Assembly (NCBI RefSeq): GCF_000012325.1
Contig: NC_003910.7
Location: 2,604,001-2,668,000 of the forward strand
From: Colwellia psychrerythraea 34H
GTDB lineage: Bacteria; Pseudomonadota; Gammaproteobacteria; Enterobacterales; Alteromonadaceae
Direction of reading: 5' to 3'
DNA length: 64,000 bases
Below, one piece after another: positions 53,884-62,100 of this stretch. The notes beneath the pieces were generated by a model. It had not been told where the DNA came from. It did no database searches and worked only from the letters and a program-made list of their open reading frames with translations. Position 1 is the stretch's first letter; each line of letters opens with the position of its first letter. A program made the translations under genes and the position numbers.

Positions 53884-53929
53884 TATACCCGCTCCACTTG
53901 AAGATGCATCTTCAAGTGGAGCGGGTATA
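53884..53929. repeat. 46-bp perfect palindrome
   Basis: Half-site TATACCCGCTCCACTTGAAG followed by ATG, then its exact complement, centred between 53906 and 53907. The TATACCCG ends are those of the element at 50793, so this looks like two terminal repeats joined back to back. It lies 31 bases before the likely start of the GNAT gene. Confidence 0.85.
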
Positions 53930-53959
53930 ACTAAAAGCGTGTACTTCGAGGAATTTTCA

Positions 53960-54394
53960 TTGGTTGTAGGTTATAAAATTAGTTCACAAATTAACGATAT
54001 GGATTTATCCGTTATTCATAGTTACTTGTCTCAGTCTTACTGGGCCAAGAATATTCCAATAAATACCCTGGAAACCGCCATTCATAATTCTTTATGTTTT
54101 GGTGTTTTTACTGAGGATGGCAATCAAGTTGCTTTTGCTCGTATGATTACTGATACCGCGACATTTGCCTATTTAGCTGACGTTTTTGTACTTGAAGAAC
54201 ATCGGGGTAAAGGGATAAGTAAATGGTTAATGCAAAATATTATAGAACATCCAAAATTACAAGGTATTCGCCGAATGGCACTTGCTACGAGTGATGCCCA
54301 TGGTTTATATCAGCAATTTGGCTTTACCTCACTTAGCTCTCCGGCGTCTTTTATGGAATTGCATCAACCCGATGTTTATAGCCGTTCTAGTTAA
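53960..54394 (+). CDS. GNAT family N-acetyltransferase
   Basis: 144 residues from TTG 53960 with CGAGGA 8 bases upstream. An in-frame ATG at 53873 would translate the palindrome and is unlikely. 'AYLADVFVLEEHRGKGISKWLMQNI' holds the acetyl-CoA loop and 'ALATSDAHGLYQQFGFTSLS' the C-terminal motif. This is a common GNAT subgroup of unknown substrate. Confidence 0.82.
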   Translation: MVVGYKISSQINDMDLSVIHSYLSQSYWAKNIPINTLETAIHNSLCFGVFTEDGNQVAFARMITDTATFAYLADVFVLEEHRGKGISKWLMQNIIEHPKLQGIRRMALATSDAHGLYQQFGFTSLSSPASFMELHQPDVYSRSS

Positions 54395-54414
54395 GTGTAA
54401 AGTTTATGGATTAA

Positions 54415-54450
54415 TTGGAATGGATACTTAAAAATGCATTCCAAAAAATA
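54415..54450 (+). terminator. Terminator after GNAT gene
   Basis: TTGGAATG (54415-54422) and CATTCCAA (54437-54444) form an 8-bp stem followed by AAAATATTTTT. Confidence 0.65.
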
Positions 54451-54565
54451 TTTTTGTCTATTTAACCTGACATTAAAGGTATAACTTGTCACGTGAGTAG
54501 GGTTTCACTTCATTTTATCTGTTATTCTACTCGCTTTTAAATCCCCGCTTAGGTTTTACTATTAT

Positions 54566-54832
54566 ATGAATCGTACACTTCTACCGACACTCGTTGGTGT
54601 TTTAACTAGTTTATTTGTCATTTGGTCGCTGCATACCTTTTTAGTGGTTGATGATTGCCTAGATCACGGCGGCTCTTTTGATTATTCCTCCGCTAAATGC
54701 CTACTTGAAGGTGGTGACGTTTATACCTCTAATTTAGAAACCTTTGCGCTTGTACTATATTTTGTTGTTGGTTTTGGTGTTTCGTTTTTAGTGTCTACGC
54801 TCATCAGAAAATTACTGAAGAATAAAGATTAG
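54566..54832 (+). CDS. Small two-pass membrane protein
   Basis: 88 residues. Membrane segments about 6-27 and 59-80 with a short loop holding two cysteines ('VDDCLDHGGSFDYSSAKCLLEGG'), likely a periplasmic disulfide. ATG start. No family recognised. Confidence 0.65.
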   Translation: MNRTLLPTLVGVLTSLFVIWSLHTFLVVDDCLDHGGSFDYSSAKCLLEGGDVYTSNLETFALVLYFVVGFGVSFLVSTLIRKLLKNKD

Positions 54833-54858
54833 TAAACATATAGGGCTACTCTGTAAAC

Positions 54859-55091
54859 TAACCTGAACTCTGGATAAGCAGCACTTGCTCAACATTCCTC
54901 TTCATCCAATTCTCAGCGTTAAAACGTCGATGAATAGCCAGCTATTCATAAACGTTTTGCCTTGATAATTGAATAAAATGAAACATTGATAAAGCTTATA
55001 ACTACTTTAATTGTATTACTTTTTATACGTAACAATCTAAGTTGTTGATTTTACTTAAACATCAAGCACTCATTATCCAGAGTTCAGGTTA
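54859..55091. mobile_element. 233-bp MITE with 19-bp perfect inverted ends
   Basis: TAACCTGAACTCTGGATAA at 54859-54877 and its complement at 55073-55091. Contains an imperfect inner hairpin AAAACGT.GATGAATAGC / GCTATTCAT.AACGTTTT at about 54919-54957, with the same AATAGC..GCTATT core as the element at 49669. No coding capacity. The following 55092-55353 shows no gene. Confidence 0.85.
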
Positions 55092-55353
55092 ACTGAATAA
55101 AGACTCGCGAGTAAATAGTCTTTAAGAAGTAATACAGTAGTCACTAAGCTTTCTATAAACGACTGATTTTGTGGTCTTCAATAATAACATTTACGTTATT
55201 TACTGGCCCGAAACTCATGTTGAAACTTCATACAAGATATAATCTTCAAGCAAATAACATATTCAGATAAATCTAGACAATATTTTACAAAATATAAATG
55301 AGGGTAATCAGGTCTATTAAGCTAGACACATTTACTTATTTCTGGAATTTCCT

Positions 55354-55863
55354 TTGCTACGAAGTTTTGCAATTCAAGCTATTATCTTTTTAGTTGCCTT
55401 TCAACTGCTTTCTTTTTTACGAGAAACCAGTATGTTAGCAACCGATACGCCACTGACAGAAGTCGTTACCGCGACGCAGGGTTTAGACATAGATAAAGTC
55501 CCAACACTAATGGGTGATACGGTCTCATTAAACTCTCAAGGTAAAACTACAATATTGTACTTTTTTGCACCTTGGTGTCAGGTTTGTCATGCCAGTATCG
55601 GTAATTTACAAGCCTTATTTCAAAAAAATGAAAATATTGATGTAGTTGCCATAGCAATGGACTATACCGGTACGAAAGAAGTCATGGGTTTTACCAGCCA
55701 ACATCAGTTAACCTTTCCTATTGCCTTGGGTAATGAAGCGATTAAGCATGCTTTTGAAATCAGTGGATATCCCAGTTATTACGTTTTAAATGAAGAAAAT
55801 GTGATTATTGGTAAATCTATGGGATATTCTTCAGAGTTAGGGCTATATTTACGATCATTATAA
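55354..55863 (+). CDS. Membrane-anchored thioredoxin-like protein (ScsD/TlpA type)
   Basis: 169 residues. N-terminal membrane anchor (about 4-21), then a periplasmic redoxin domain with 'LYFFAPWCQVCHASIGNL' (C75, C78) and cis-Pro loop 'EISGYPSYYVLNEEN'. TTG start after TTTCC, no clear box. Disulfide reductase or isomerase in the periplasm. Confidence 0.82.
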   Translation: MLRSFAIQAIIFLVAFQLLSFLRETSMLATDTPLTEVVTATQGLDIDKVPTLMGDTVSLNSQGKTTILYFFAPWCQVCHASIGNLQALFQKNENIDVVAIAMDYTGTKEVMGFTSQHQLTFPIALGNEAIKHAFEISGYPSYYVLNEENVIIGKSMGYSSELGLYLRSL

Positions 55864-55968
55864 AAAATATTTAATTAGATCTGTATAGTGATCTTCAAAT
55901 TGTTTGTGTACACTGTCTTATTCAATTAGTCATTGGTTTTATACCAAACAATCTAAGAAATAATTATT

Positions 55969-57111
55969 ATGCAAATTACTGACAATTTTGACAGCGGTAA
56001 CATTCGCGTTATTGACGCATCTGATGCAAGCAATATTCAACTAGAAATAAAAAAAGACAATCAGTCTGATTTTTATCAATGGTTTCACTTTAAGTTGCAA
56101 ACTGACCTAAGTGCTAATGGCGATCGTCTAGAGCACGTAATGCATTTAAATAATGCAGGTAAAGCGGCTTATGTTGAAGGTTGGGAAGATTACCAAGCAG
56201 TTGCTTCTTATGATCGTGAACATTGGTTCCGTGTACCTACCCAATACGATGGTGAAAAACTTACTATCACGTTAACACCTGAATATGACTCAGTATATTT
56301 TGCCTACTTTGCACCTTATAGCTATGAACGTCATCAAGACTTGATTCATAACGCGCAAATGCACCTTGATTGTCAATTACAAGTATTAGGTCAAACACTT
56401 GATGGCCGTGATATGACGTTGCTTAAAATCGGTGAAGAAGGCGAAGGTAAACGTAAAGTTTGGATCACTGCTCGCCAACATCCAGGTGAAACAATGGCAG
56501 AATGGTTTGTTGAAGGAATGTTAGACCGTTTACTTGATGAAGATGATGGCGTTGCCCGTGCTTTATTAAACAAAACAGTATTCTATATTGTTCCTAATAT
56601 GAACCCAGATGGTAGTGCTCGTGGACATTTACGTACTAATGCTGTTGGCGCAAACTTAAATCGTGAGTGGTTAGAGCCTACGATGGAACGAAGCCCTGAA
56701 GTGTTTCTTGTTCGCGAAAAGATGCTAGCAACGGGTGTTGATATGTTCCTAGATGTTCATGGCGATGAAGCTTTACCAGTAAACTTTGTTGCCGGTTGTG
56801 AAGGTGTTGTTGCTTACGATGCTCGTCATAAAGCACTTGAAGATAAGTTTAAAGAAATAATGATCGCTATCACGCCTGAATTCCAAGATGATCGTGGTTA
56901 TGACAAAGACGAGCCTGGTAAAGCAAATACTACTGTTGGTACTAACTGGGTTGGTAACCAATTCAAATGTTTAGCTTACACCATCGAAATGCCGTTCAAA
57001 GATAATGACTTACTTCCAGATTATAGTGTGGGTTGGTCTGATGAGCGTAGTAGCTTATTAGGCAGAGACTTCTTAACAGGTGTTTATCACATGGTAGATG
57101 ATTTACGCTAG
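55969..57111 (+). CDS. M14 family zinc carboxypeptidase
   Basis: 380 residues, no signal peptide. N-terminal beta domain (about 1-125) as in cytosolic carboxypeptidases, followed by the M14 domain. Zinc ligands lie in 'TARQHPGETMAEWFVEGML' (H-x-x-E) and 'MFLDVHGDE' (His); 'NMNPDGSARGHLRTNAVGANLNREW' and the late catalytic 'YTIEMPFKD' (Glu) complete the site. Probably cytosolic and involved in C-terminal trimming of peptides. Confidence 0.9.
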   Translation: MQITDNFDSGNIRVIDASDASNIQLEIKKDNQSDFYQWFHFKLQTDLSANGDRLEHVMHLNNAGKAAYVEGWEDYQAVASYDREHWFRVPTQYDGEKLTITLTPEYDSVYFAYFAPYSYERHQDLIHNAQMHLDCQLQVLGQTLDGRDMTLLKIGEEGEGKRKVWITARQHPGETMAEWFVEGMLDRLLDEDDGVARALLNKTVFYIVPNMNPDGSARGHLRTNAVGANLNREWLEPTMERSPEVFLVREKMLATGVDMFLDVHGDEALPVNFVAGCEGVVAYDARHKALEDKFKEIMIAITPEFQDDRGYDKDEPGKANTTVGTNWVGNQFKCLAYTIEMPFKDNDLLPDYSVGWSDERSSLLGRDFLTGVYHMVDDLR

Positions 57112-57149
57112 TTATTGAGCTTATAACTGTATAGGCCAATTAATATATT

Positions 57150-57187
57150 AAAAGCACTGATTTCCTTTGGTTAACTTTGTGCTTTTT
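57150..57187 (+). terminator. Rho-independent terminator
   Basis: AAAAGCAC and GTGCTTTTT separated by about 21 bases, after the M14 gene. Confidence 0.65.
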
Positions 57188-57276
57188 CATTACTAATGAA
57201 GCTTGTACAGTTTTAAGCTAAACGCGAGTTAAAATAAAAAAACAATAAGAATAATAACAATCAACAGGAGTTAACT

Positions 57277-58806
57277 GTGCAAGAATTAGTCAATAGTATT
57301 AACGGTGTCATTTGGAGCCCAGCGCTTATTTACTTGTGTTTAGGAACGGGTTTATTTTTCACCATCCTAACGCGCTTCGTTCAATTACGTCACTTTAGAG
57401 AAATGTTTCGCTTATTACTTTCGGGTAAAAGTTCAGATCAAGGTATTTCATCTTTTCAAGCATTAGCTGTTTCGTTATCAGGTCGTGTAGGTACTGGTAA
57501 TATTGCCGGTGTTGCTGCGGCAATCGGTTTTGGTGGTCCTGGTGCAGTTTTTTGGATGTGGATCGTAGCCTTTTTTGGCGCCGCAACCGCTTATATAGAA
57601 TCAACCAACGCGCAAATATATAAAGAAGAAGAAGACGGTGTTTACCGTGGTGGCCCAGCTTACTACATTGAAAAAGCCATGGGACAGAAATGGTATGCCT
57701 GGATATTCGCTATTTCTACGATAGTAGCTTGTGGTGTGCTATTACCAGTAGTTCAGTCTAATGGTATTGGTGATGCATTGGTTAATGTTTTTGGTAACGG
57801 TGGTACAGTACCTTCATTTTTAGGTGATCTACCCTTAACTAAAGTCTATGCAGCAACGCTTATTGTTTTAATCTTAGGTTTCATCATCTTTGGTGGCGTA
57901 AAGCGTATCGCTAACTTCACTCAAATTGTTGTTCCTTTTATGGCGTTGGCTTATATCATTATTGCTTGCGTTATTATTGCTTTGCACATCGATATTTTAC
58001 CTGATATTTTCATGTCAATCATCACTGATGCCTTTACGCCTATGGCTGGTTTTGGTGCTGCAATTGGTTGGGGTGTTAAACGTGGTGTTTATTCAAACGA
58101 AGCGGGTCAGGGTACAGGACCTCATGCAGCAGCTGCTGCAGAAGTTGAACATCCGGCACAGCAAGGTTTAGTTCAAGCATTCTCTGTTTATATTGATACC
58201 TTATTTGTTTGTTCAGCTACCGCGTTTATGATTTTAATTACTAAGTCTTACAATGTAATGCCTGAAGGAAGCAGTGTTTTCTTAGTGCAAAATCTTGCAG
58301 CAGATGTTGTGATCAGTGGTCCTGCATTTACGCAGATTGCAGTTGACAGTGTGCTAACAGGTTTTGGTAAACCGTTTATCGCTATTGCGTTATTCTTCTT
58401 TGCCTTTACTACGGTACTTGCTTACTACTTTATTGCAGAAAATAATGTTTCTTATATCAACCGAACCATTAAAGTTCCGGCATTACGATTTGTTTTAAAA
58501 TTAGTTATGATGGCTGCAGTATTTTATGGAACAGTAGCACAACCAAGTGCAGCTTGGGGTATGGGCGATATTGGTGTTGGTTTGATGGCATGGCTTAATA
58601 TTATCGGCATTATCATTATCTTCTTTATGGCAAAACCTGCAATAAAGGCATTAAAAGATTATGAAGCGCAACAAAAAGCAGGCGTAACAAAATTTACTTT
58701 TGACCCTAAGTCGTTAGGCATTGAAAATGCAGATTTCTGGGAAGAACGTTTTGCTAAGGAAAACCCTGAAGCAAACAAAGAAGCGAATAAAGACAATGCA
58801 AGTTAG
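57277..58806 (+). CDS. AGCS family alanine/glycine:cation symporter
   Basis: 509 residues with about 11 membrane segments. 'ALAVSLSGRVGTGNIAGVAAAIGFGGPGAVFWMW' and 'GVKRGVYSNEAGQGTGPHAAAAAEVEHPAQQG' are the AGCS signatures. GTG start with AGGAG upstream. Imports alanine or glycine with Na+ or H+. Ends at a strong terminator. Confidence 0.92.
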   Translation: MQELVNSINGVIWSPALIYLCLGTGLFFTILTRFVQLRHFREMFRLLLSGKSSDQGISSFQALAVSLSGRVGTGNIAGVAAAIGFGGPGAVFWMWIVAFFGAATAYIESTNAQIYKEEEDGVYRGGPAYYIEKAMGQKWYAWIFAISTIVACGVLLPVVQSNGIGDALVNVFGNGGTVPSFLGDLPLTKVYAATLIVLILGFIIFGGVKRIANFTQIVVPFMALAYIIIACVIIALHIDILPDIFMSIITDAFTPMAGFGAAIGWGVKRGVYSNEAGQGTGPHAAAAAEVEHPAQQGLVQAFSVYIDTLFVCSATAFMILITKSYNVMPEGSSVFLVQNLAADVVISGPAFTQIAVDSVLTGFGKPFIAIALFFFAFTTVLAYYFIAENNVSYINRTIKVPALRFVLKLVMMAAVFYGTVAQPSAAWGMGDIGVGLMAWLNIIGIIIIFFMAKPAIKALKDYEAQQKAGVTKFTFDPKSLGIENADFWEERFAKENPEANKEANKDNAS

Positions 58807-58822
58807 TTAACGCATTGATTTG

Positions 58823-58853
58823 AAAAAAGCCGTTCATAATGAACGGCTTTTTT
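58823..58853 (+). terminator. Strong rho-independent terminator
   Basis: Six A, GCCGTTC, loop ATAAT, GAACGGC, six T. A clear bidirectional terminator between the symporter and the convergent AraC gene. Confidence 0.92.
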
Positions 58854-58944
58854 ATTGGTTTTTTTTAAGGAAAAAGCTCACAAATACCAAGACATTTGTT
58901 ACTAGTAATACTCTTGGTGTTTATTAGCTACTAGTATTAATAGA

Positions 58945-59979
58945 CTAGGAACAGCTTGAGTAGCTTGATACTTGATTACGATATTCAAGGGGAGAAAGTT
59001 GGGTATGCTTTTTAAAAGCACGGGCAAATGTACTGGGTGAGCTGTAACCTAGTTGATAGGTGATTTCGGTGACTGAAACCCTCTTATTCGCTAGTTTTTC
59101 TTTAGCTAACATTAGGCGAACAGAGGTTAGCAAGGCTAAAAAAGATTGTTTTTCAACACTCAGTTTTCTTTGCAACGTCCGTTTACTCATATGTAGTTTA
59201 TAGGCAATGACTTCTTCTGTTGGGCATCCTAAAGGTAATAAATCATTAATCATTTTAATAACTTTACTACTTGTTTCGCCATTATCCATTGAATCTAGGT
59301 GTTTATTAATAACCACTTCGTTCATTTCAACTAACTCTACATCATGTGTAGGTAGTGTCTCAGTGAGTAACGCTTTAGAAAAGGCGATGCCATTTACTGC
59401 TTGATTGCCATATACAGGGCATTGGAAATACTCTTCATAGACTTTGTTGTTTTCTTCGATAGCAAAAGTAAAATATACCCCAGTAGCGGGTATATTTTTA
59501 CCTGCGGCTAATCGGAACATTTTTAAGAAAAACCCTATACCCAGTTCAATAGCGCAGGGGTGGACCTTAATTGTATTACTGGAAGTTAATCGACGCTGAT
59601 ATTGAATTAATGTTTCTTCACCATCTATGCCATCACGCTCTGTTAATTCAATCTGCATTTCGGTATTAATCAACTGACTACTGGCAATATAACGTTTTAA
59701 TCCCTCTTCTAAATTCTCACTGGCAAGCCATGCCAACCCAATGCTTTTCAAGTAAACCGGTTGGAATAAAGAGGCTGCAACTAAACCAAGTTCATTATTA
59801 TGGGTTGCTTCTACTGCCAGTTTCCATAACGTTGCCATGTTCTCCATAGGCACTCGAGTTTGAGCATCACTCGTAATATCAATGTTAGCCGCTGAGAAAA
59901 TTGCCTCAGGAGCTACATCATAAATAGACAGTACTTGGCCGATGAGGCGAGGAATAGTGGACAGTGTCGTTTGGCTCAT
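58945..59979 (-). CDS. AraC family transcriptional regulator
   Basis: 344 residues. N-terminal Arabinose_bd-type ligand domain (about 20-205) and C-terminal double HTH with 'ANKRVSVTEITYQLGYSSPSTFARAFKKHTQLSPLEYR'. Divergent from the DUF3313/RND genes, which it probably controls. A pair of TGGCACA repeats lies between them. Confidence 0.9.
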   Translation of the reverse strand: MSQTTLSTIPRLIGQVLSIYDVAPEAIFSAANIDITSDAQTRVPMENMATLWKLAVEATHNNELGLVAASLFQPVYLKSIGLAWLASENLEEGLKRYIASSQLINTEMQIELTERDGIDGEETLIQYQRRLTSSNTIKVHPCAIELGIGFFLKMFRLAAGKNIPATGVYFTFAIEENNKVYEEYFQCPVYGNQAVNGIAFSKALLTETLPTHDVELVEMNEVVINKHLDSMDNGETSSKVIKMINDLLPLGCPTEEVIAYKLHMSKRTLQRKLSVEKQSFLALLTSVRLMLAKEKLANKRVSVTEITYQLGYSSPSTFARAFKKHTQLSPLEYRNQVSSYSSCS

Positions 59980-60054
59980 ATGTTCTCTATGGGGTTACTC
60001 TCAGAGAGCAACACTAGGTCGTTGAAAATGTAGAAATTAATCTATTGTCCTATT

Positions 60055-60073
60055 TGGCACATTAAATGGCACA
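60055..60073. promoter_or_regulatory. Direct repeat, candidate AraC-type binding site
   Basis: TGGCACA at 60055-60061 and 60067-60073, 12 bases from start to start, in the divergent AraC/DUF3313 interval. TGGCAC direct half-sites are a common pattern for this regulator class. Confidence 0.55.
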
Positions 60074-60152
60074 AGATGTTGAGCTAGATTGAGTAAATTC
60101 TAGCATTATATAGCTGTTACCACTGTAAATAATTAATTTATCTAGGCTTGTT

Positions 60153-60866
60153 ATGTTATTAAAAGTACAAAAAAGATTTTCTTCAGTCACCACTATTTCA
60201 TTGGTTACTTTGTTGCTCAGTGGCTGTATAAATATTACTGACCAACAACATTCAGGATTTCTCAAAAACTATGAAGGGTTTGAAGATGTTTATGACCCAG
60301 ATTACACCAAAGTTTATCGAAGTGAAAATTTCACCATAGACATGCTTGCTGATTTGAAACGAGTGAAGTTGGTGCCTTTTGAAATGTGGGTTACGCCAAG
60401 TGCTGATGCTAAGTTCAGTCCTGAAGAGTTAAATGAATTGTCACAATATTTCCATCAACAAATGAGCGCTCGACTAAGCGCTAATAACTACGAAGTTGTT
60501 GAACTTATGGGTCCACGAACTCTCATCATCCAAGGTGCCTTTTCGGGGGTGAAATTTGAGGACCCAGAACTAATGCCTACAGATTTTGTTCCTTTTCGCA
60601 TGGTAATGAATGCCGGTAATTTAGCTTATTTGGAAATAGTTGATAAGCAAGATGTCACCACAAAAGTCTCTGTTGAAATTGAATTTTTAAAAGGTATTCG
60701 CCGAGAGAGAGTACTGGCCGCGATCAGCACTAAATATGTTGATACCACCATCGCTAATTCAGGTGAAGATAATATGACGGTCGTTAAAGAGTTGCTTGAT
60801 ATGTGGGCAGCAAAGTTTGTAGACCGATTAGTTGAGATACGCGCTGACAAGTATGCAGAGGCGTAG
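60153..60866 (+). CDS. DUF3313 family lipoprotein
   Basis: 237 residues. Lipobox 'LLLSGC' with C25. 'SGFLKNYEGFEDVYDPDY..KVYRSENF' and 'VKEFLDMWAAKFVDRL'-like C-terminus (here VKELLDMW) identify DUF3313, often next to RND pumps or envelope genes. Outer membrane, periplasmic face. ATG start. Confidence 0.85.
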   Translation: MLLKVQKRFSSVTTISLVTLLLSGCINITDQQHSGFLKNYEGFEDVYDPDYTKVYRSENFTIDMLADLKRVKLVPFEMWVTPSADAKFSPEELNELSQYFHQQMSARLSANNYEVVELMGPRTLIIQGAFSGVKFEDPELMPTDFVPFRMVMNAGNLAYLEIVDKQDVTTKVSVEIEFLKGIRRERVLAAISTKYVDTTIANSGEDNMTVVKELLDMWAAKFVDRLVEIRADKYAEA

Positions 60867-60930
60867 TACTAGTCGCACCATTTAGAACAGTAGATACACA
60901 ATAATTAATCAATCAGGAAATTTATCTGTG

Positions 60931-62100
60931 ATGAGTTTTGACCAATTTATAAAACCGTTAGTTATCGCCATATTGGCAACAACATTGCTAAGTGCTTGTG
61001 AAAAAACACCTCAAGTGGAAGCTGAGCCAGAGTTAAGACCAGTAAGAACTTTATTGGTCAAGACTGTTGATGTTAGCCAAGCACTTGAATTCACGGCTGT
61101 GGTGGATGCGGTAAACCGAGCTGATTTAGCATTTAAAATATCAGGTAACCTAACGCACTTTGTAGTAAAGCAAGGCGATAAGGTTAACAAAGGTGATGTT
61201 ATCGCAAAATTGGATGACACAGACTTAAAAATCTATGTAGCAGAAGCGCAAGCGCATTTTGATACCGCTATGGCGGATTTAATTCGAGCTAAAAACTTAG
61301 TTAAAACAAACTATATTTCGGCCTCGGAATTTGACCAGATAAGAACCAAGGCGCAGTCAGCCAAAGCACAGTTAGCAAGTGCAAACAACAACTTAGATTA
61401 TAGTACATTACGCGCTTCATTTAATGGTGTTATAGCTAAGGTTTACAGCAAGAACTATCAAGAAATCAATGCCAAAGAGCCTATTGTTCGACTTCATGAT
61501 TTAAGTGAAATACAACTGATTGTAAATATCCCTGAAAGCATCATGATTCACTTGAAAAAGAACGCTGCACAAGGTGTAGTTAGTGCCACCTTTAATTCAA
61601 TTGAAGATCACAGTTTCCCTCTACAGTTCAGTGAAGTAGCCACTCTTGCTGATGAACACAGTAAAACGTATGAAGTGATATTTACCATGAAGGCACTTGA
61701 TGGTTATGTCATTTTACCGGGGATGACGGCATTAGTTCGCGCACAGGTAGCGTTGGCACAAAGTGAAAATCATGTTTACCCAAGCTTTTATTTACCCAGT
61801 CATACTGTACTAAAAGACAGTCAAGGCAATTATGTTTATGTAGTGAATAAACACAAAGTAGGTGTTGGGATTATAGTAAGAAAATCTGTGATTATTGGCA
61901 ATATTACCTCACAAGGTATTGAGGTGTTTACCAACGTTGCGCCTTCGGTAACGTCGGGCCCAAATGCTGGCATAGTGTCAGGTGACCATGTGATCACTGC
62001 TGGAATGAGTAAGGTGTCTGCTGGCAGCTTAGTTAAATTTACTCAAACGAGTGATTTAGCCACAACTTCCAGTAAGAAAAATAGCAGAGACATTCTATGA
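60931..62100 (+). CDS. RND efflux periplasmic adaptor (MFP) lipoprotein
   Basis: 389 residues. Lipobox 'LATTLLSAC' with Cys about 23. 'VDAVNRADLAFKISGNLTHFVVKQGDKVNKGDVIAKLDDTDLK' is the biotinyl-lipoyl half (spans about residues 58-100); a short helical hairpin and 'RASFNGVIAKVYSKNYQEINAKEPIVRL' follow. Joins the inner membrane pump to an outer channel. GTG 60928 is an alternative start. Overlaps the pump gene by ATGA. Confidence 0.9.
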   Translation: MSFDQFIKPLVIAILATTLLSACEKTPQVEAEPELRPVRTLLVKTVDVSQALEFTAVVDAVNRADLAFKISGNLTHFVVKQGDKVNKGDVIAKLDDTDLKIYVAEAQAHFDTAMADLIRAKNLVKTNYISASEFDQIRTKAQSAKAQLASANNNLDYSTLRASFNGVIAKVYSKNYQEINAKEPIVRLHDLSEIQLIVNIPESIMIHLKKNAAQGVVSATFNSIEDHSFPLQFSEVATLADEHSKTYEVIFTMKALDGYVILPGMTALVRAQVALAQSENHVYPSFYLPSHTVLKDSQGNYVYVVNKHKVGVGIIVRKSVIIGNITSQGIEVFTNVAPSVTSGPNAGIVSGDHVITAGMSKVSAGSLVKFTQTSDLATTSSKKNSRDIL

